From Thermoguttaceae bacterium (GTDB lineage Bacteria > Planctomycetota > Planctomycetia > Pirellulales > Thermoguttaceae): a DNA stretch of 15,085 nt. Shown piece after piece: positions 15,015 through 15,085 of the stretch; position 1 is the stretch's first letter, and every line of letters begins with the position of its first letter. The notes beneath the pieces are model-generated. The model did no database searches. It was not told where the DNA came from and saw only the letters and a program-made list of their open reading frames with translations. The translations under genes were made by a program, and so were the position numbers. The stretch covers positions 1 through 15,085 of the forward strand of contig JANLFZ010000103.1 in the NCBI GenBank assembly GCA_024653385.1. Reading direction: 5' to 3'.

Positions 15015-15047
15015 GGGGACTGTCCCCTTCGGCCGTGAAGGGGGCAG
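15015..15047. repeat. overlapping palindromes GGGGAC-T-GTCCCC and CTGTCCCCTTC hairpin
   Basis: GGGGAC (15015-15020) and GTCCCC (15022-15027) are inverted around one T. CTGTCCCCTTC (15020-15030) also pairs with GAAGGGGGCAG (15037-15047), 11 pairs including one G-T, loop GGCCGT. The two folds exclude each other. 'GGGGACTGTCCCC' elements are widespread in bacteria as intergenic repeats (recalled). It lies upstream of the zinc-ribbon gene. Confidence 0.5.
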
Positions 15048-15054
15048 GCTCGTC

Positions 15055-15077
15055 TTTCGGCCCCTTGCGGGCCGAAA
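15055..15077. other. perfect 9-bp hairpin near the window end
   Basis: TTTCGGCCC (15055-15063) pairs with GGGCCGAAA (15069-15077) around loop CTTGC. No T-run follows the stem on either strand in the terminator position, so it may be another dispersed palindrome or belong to a gene beyond the window. Confidence 0.45.
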
Positions 15078-15085
15078 AACGTGCC

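Noticed and set aside
15055..15077. Intrinsic terminator at the right edge
   Set aside because: The stem is strong, but no T-run follows on the plus strand, and on the minus strand the T-run precedes the stem.

Overview
The window looks like a chromosomal segment of a GC-rich planctomycete, probably of the Pirellulales type. This rests on gene style and not on any search: a Tat-exported Gfo/Idh/MocA oxidoreductase, a MauE-DUF1573 fusion, a zinc-ribbon membrane protein with a VSDxFAGR-type segment, metal-ABC permeases with DtxR-like tails, and dispersed 'TCGACATTCGACATT' repeats that have invaded a gene end. No rRNA, tRNA, CRISPR array, integrase or transposase was seen.

Left block (about 1-7800, all minus strand). 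In transcription order there are seven genes: a MauE/DoxX-like membrane protein fused to a DUF1573-like domain; a small Cys-rich exported protein; a signal-peptide protein with one C-terminal membrane anchor and a possible LolA/RseB-like fold; a divergent apolipoprotein N-acyltransferase (Lnt); a GT39 (PMT-type) glycosyltransferase; a soluble DPM1-like GT2 polyprenyl-phosphate-sugar synthase; and a PIG-V-like mannosyltransferase cut by the window edge. The last four are tightly packed (overlap of 80 nt, then gaps of 4 and 24 nt). This recalls the actinobacterial Lnt/Ppm1 plus Pmt arrangement that glycosylates lipoproteins. It is my main candidate for an undescribed system: a lipoprotein maturation, disulfide and glycosylation island. 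A plausible minus-strand promoter and structured leader lie at 7630-7804.

Centre (about 7800-9480). A 5' region rich in hairpins and a dispersed palindrome precedes the plus-strand oxidoreductase gene, which starts at a GTG behind AGGAGAG.

Right block (9480-14210, plus strand). This is a complete manganese/zinc ABC importer of the TroABCD/MntABC type: a binding lipoprotein with H-H-H-D ligands, an ATPase, and two permeases. Both permeases carry C-terminal DtxR/MntR-like winged-helix and metal-binding domains. Related single fusions are known in Chlamydia (YtgC-YtgR). The first permease loses the end of its DtxR tail to an invading repeat, which also provides its stop codon; its twin keeps the usual PHGxxIP ending and lacks one metal ligand instead.

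Right edge. A convergent minus-strand gene encodes a zinc-ribbon membrane protein of unknown role, preceded by two strong hairpins. By eye the left block is less GC-extreme than the right block; I did not compute this.
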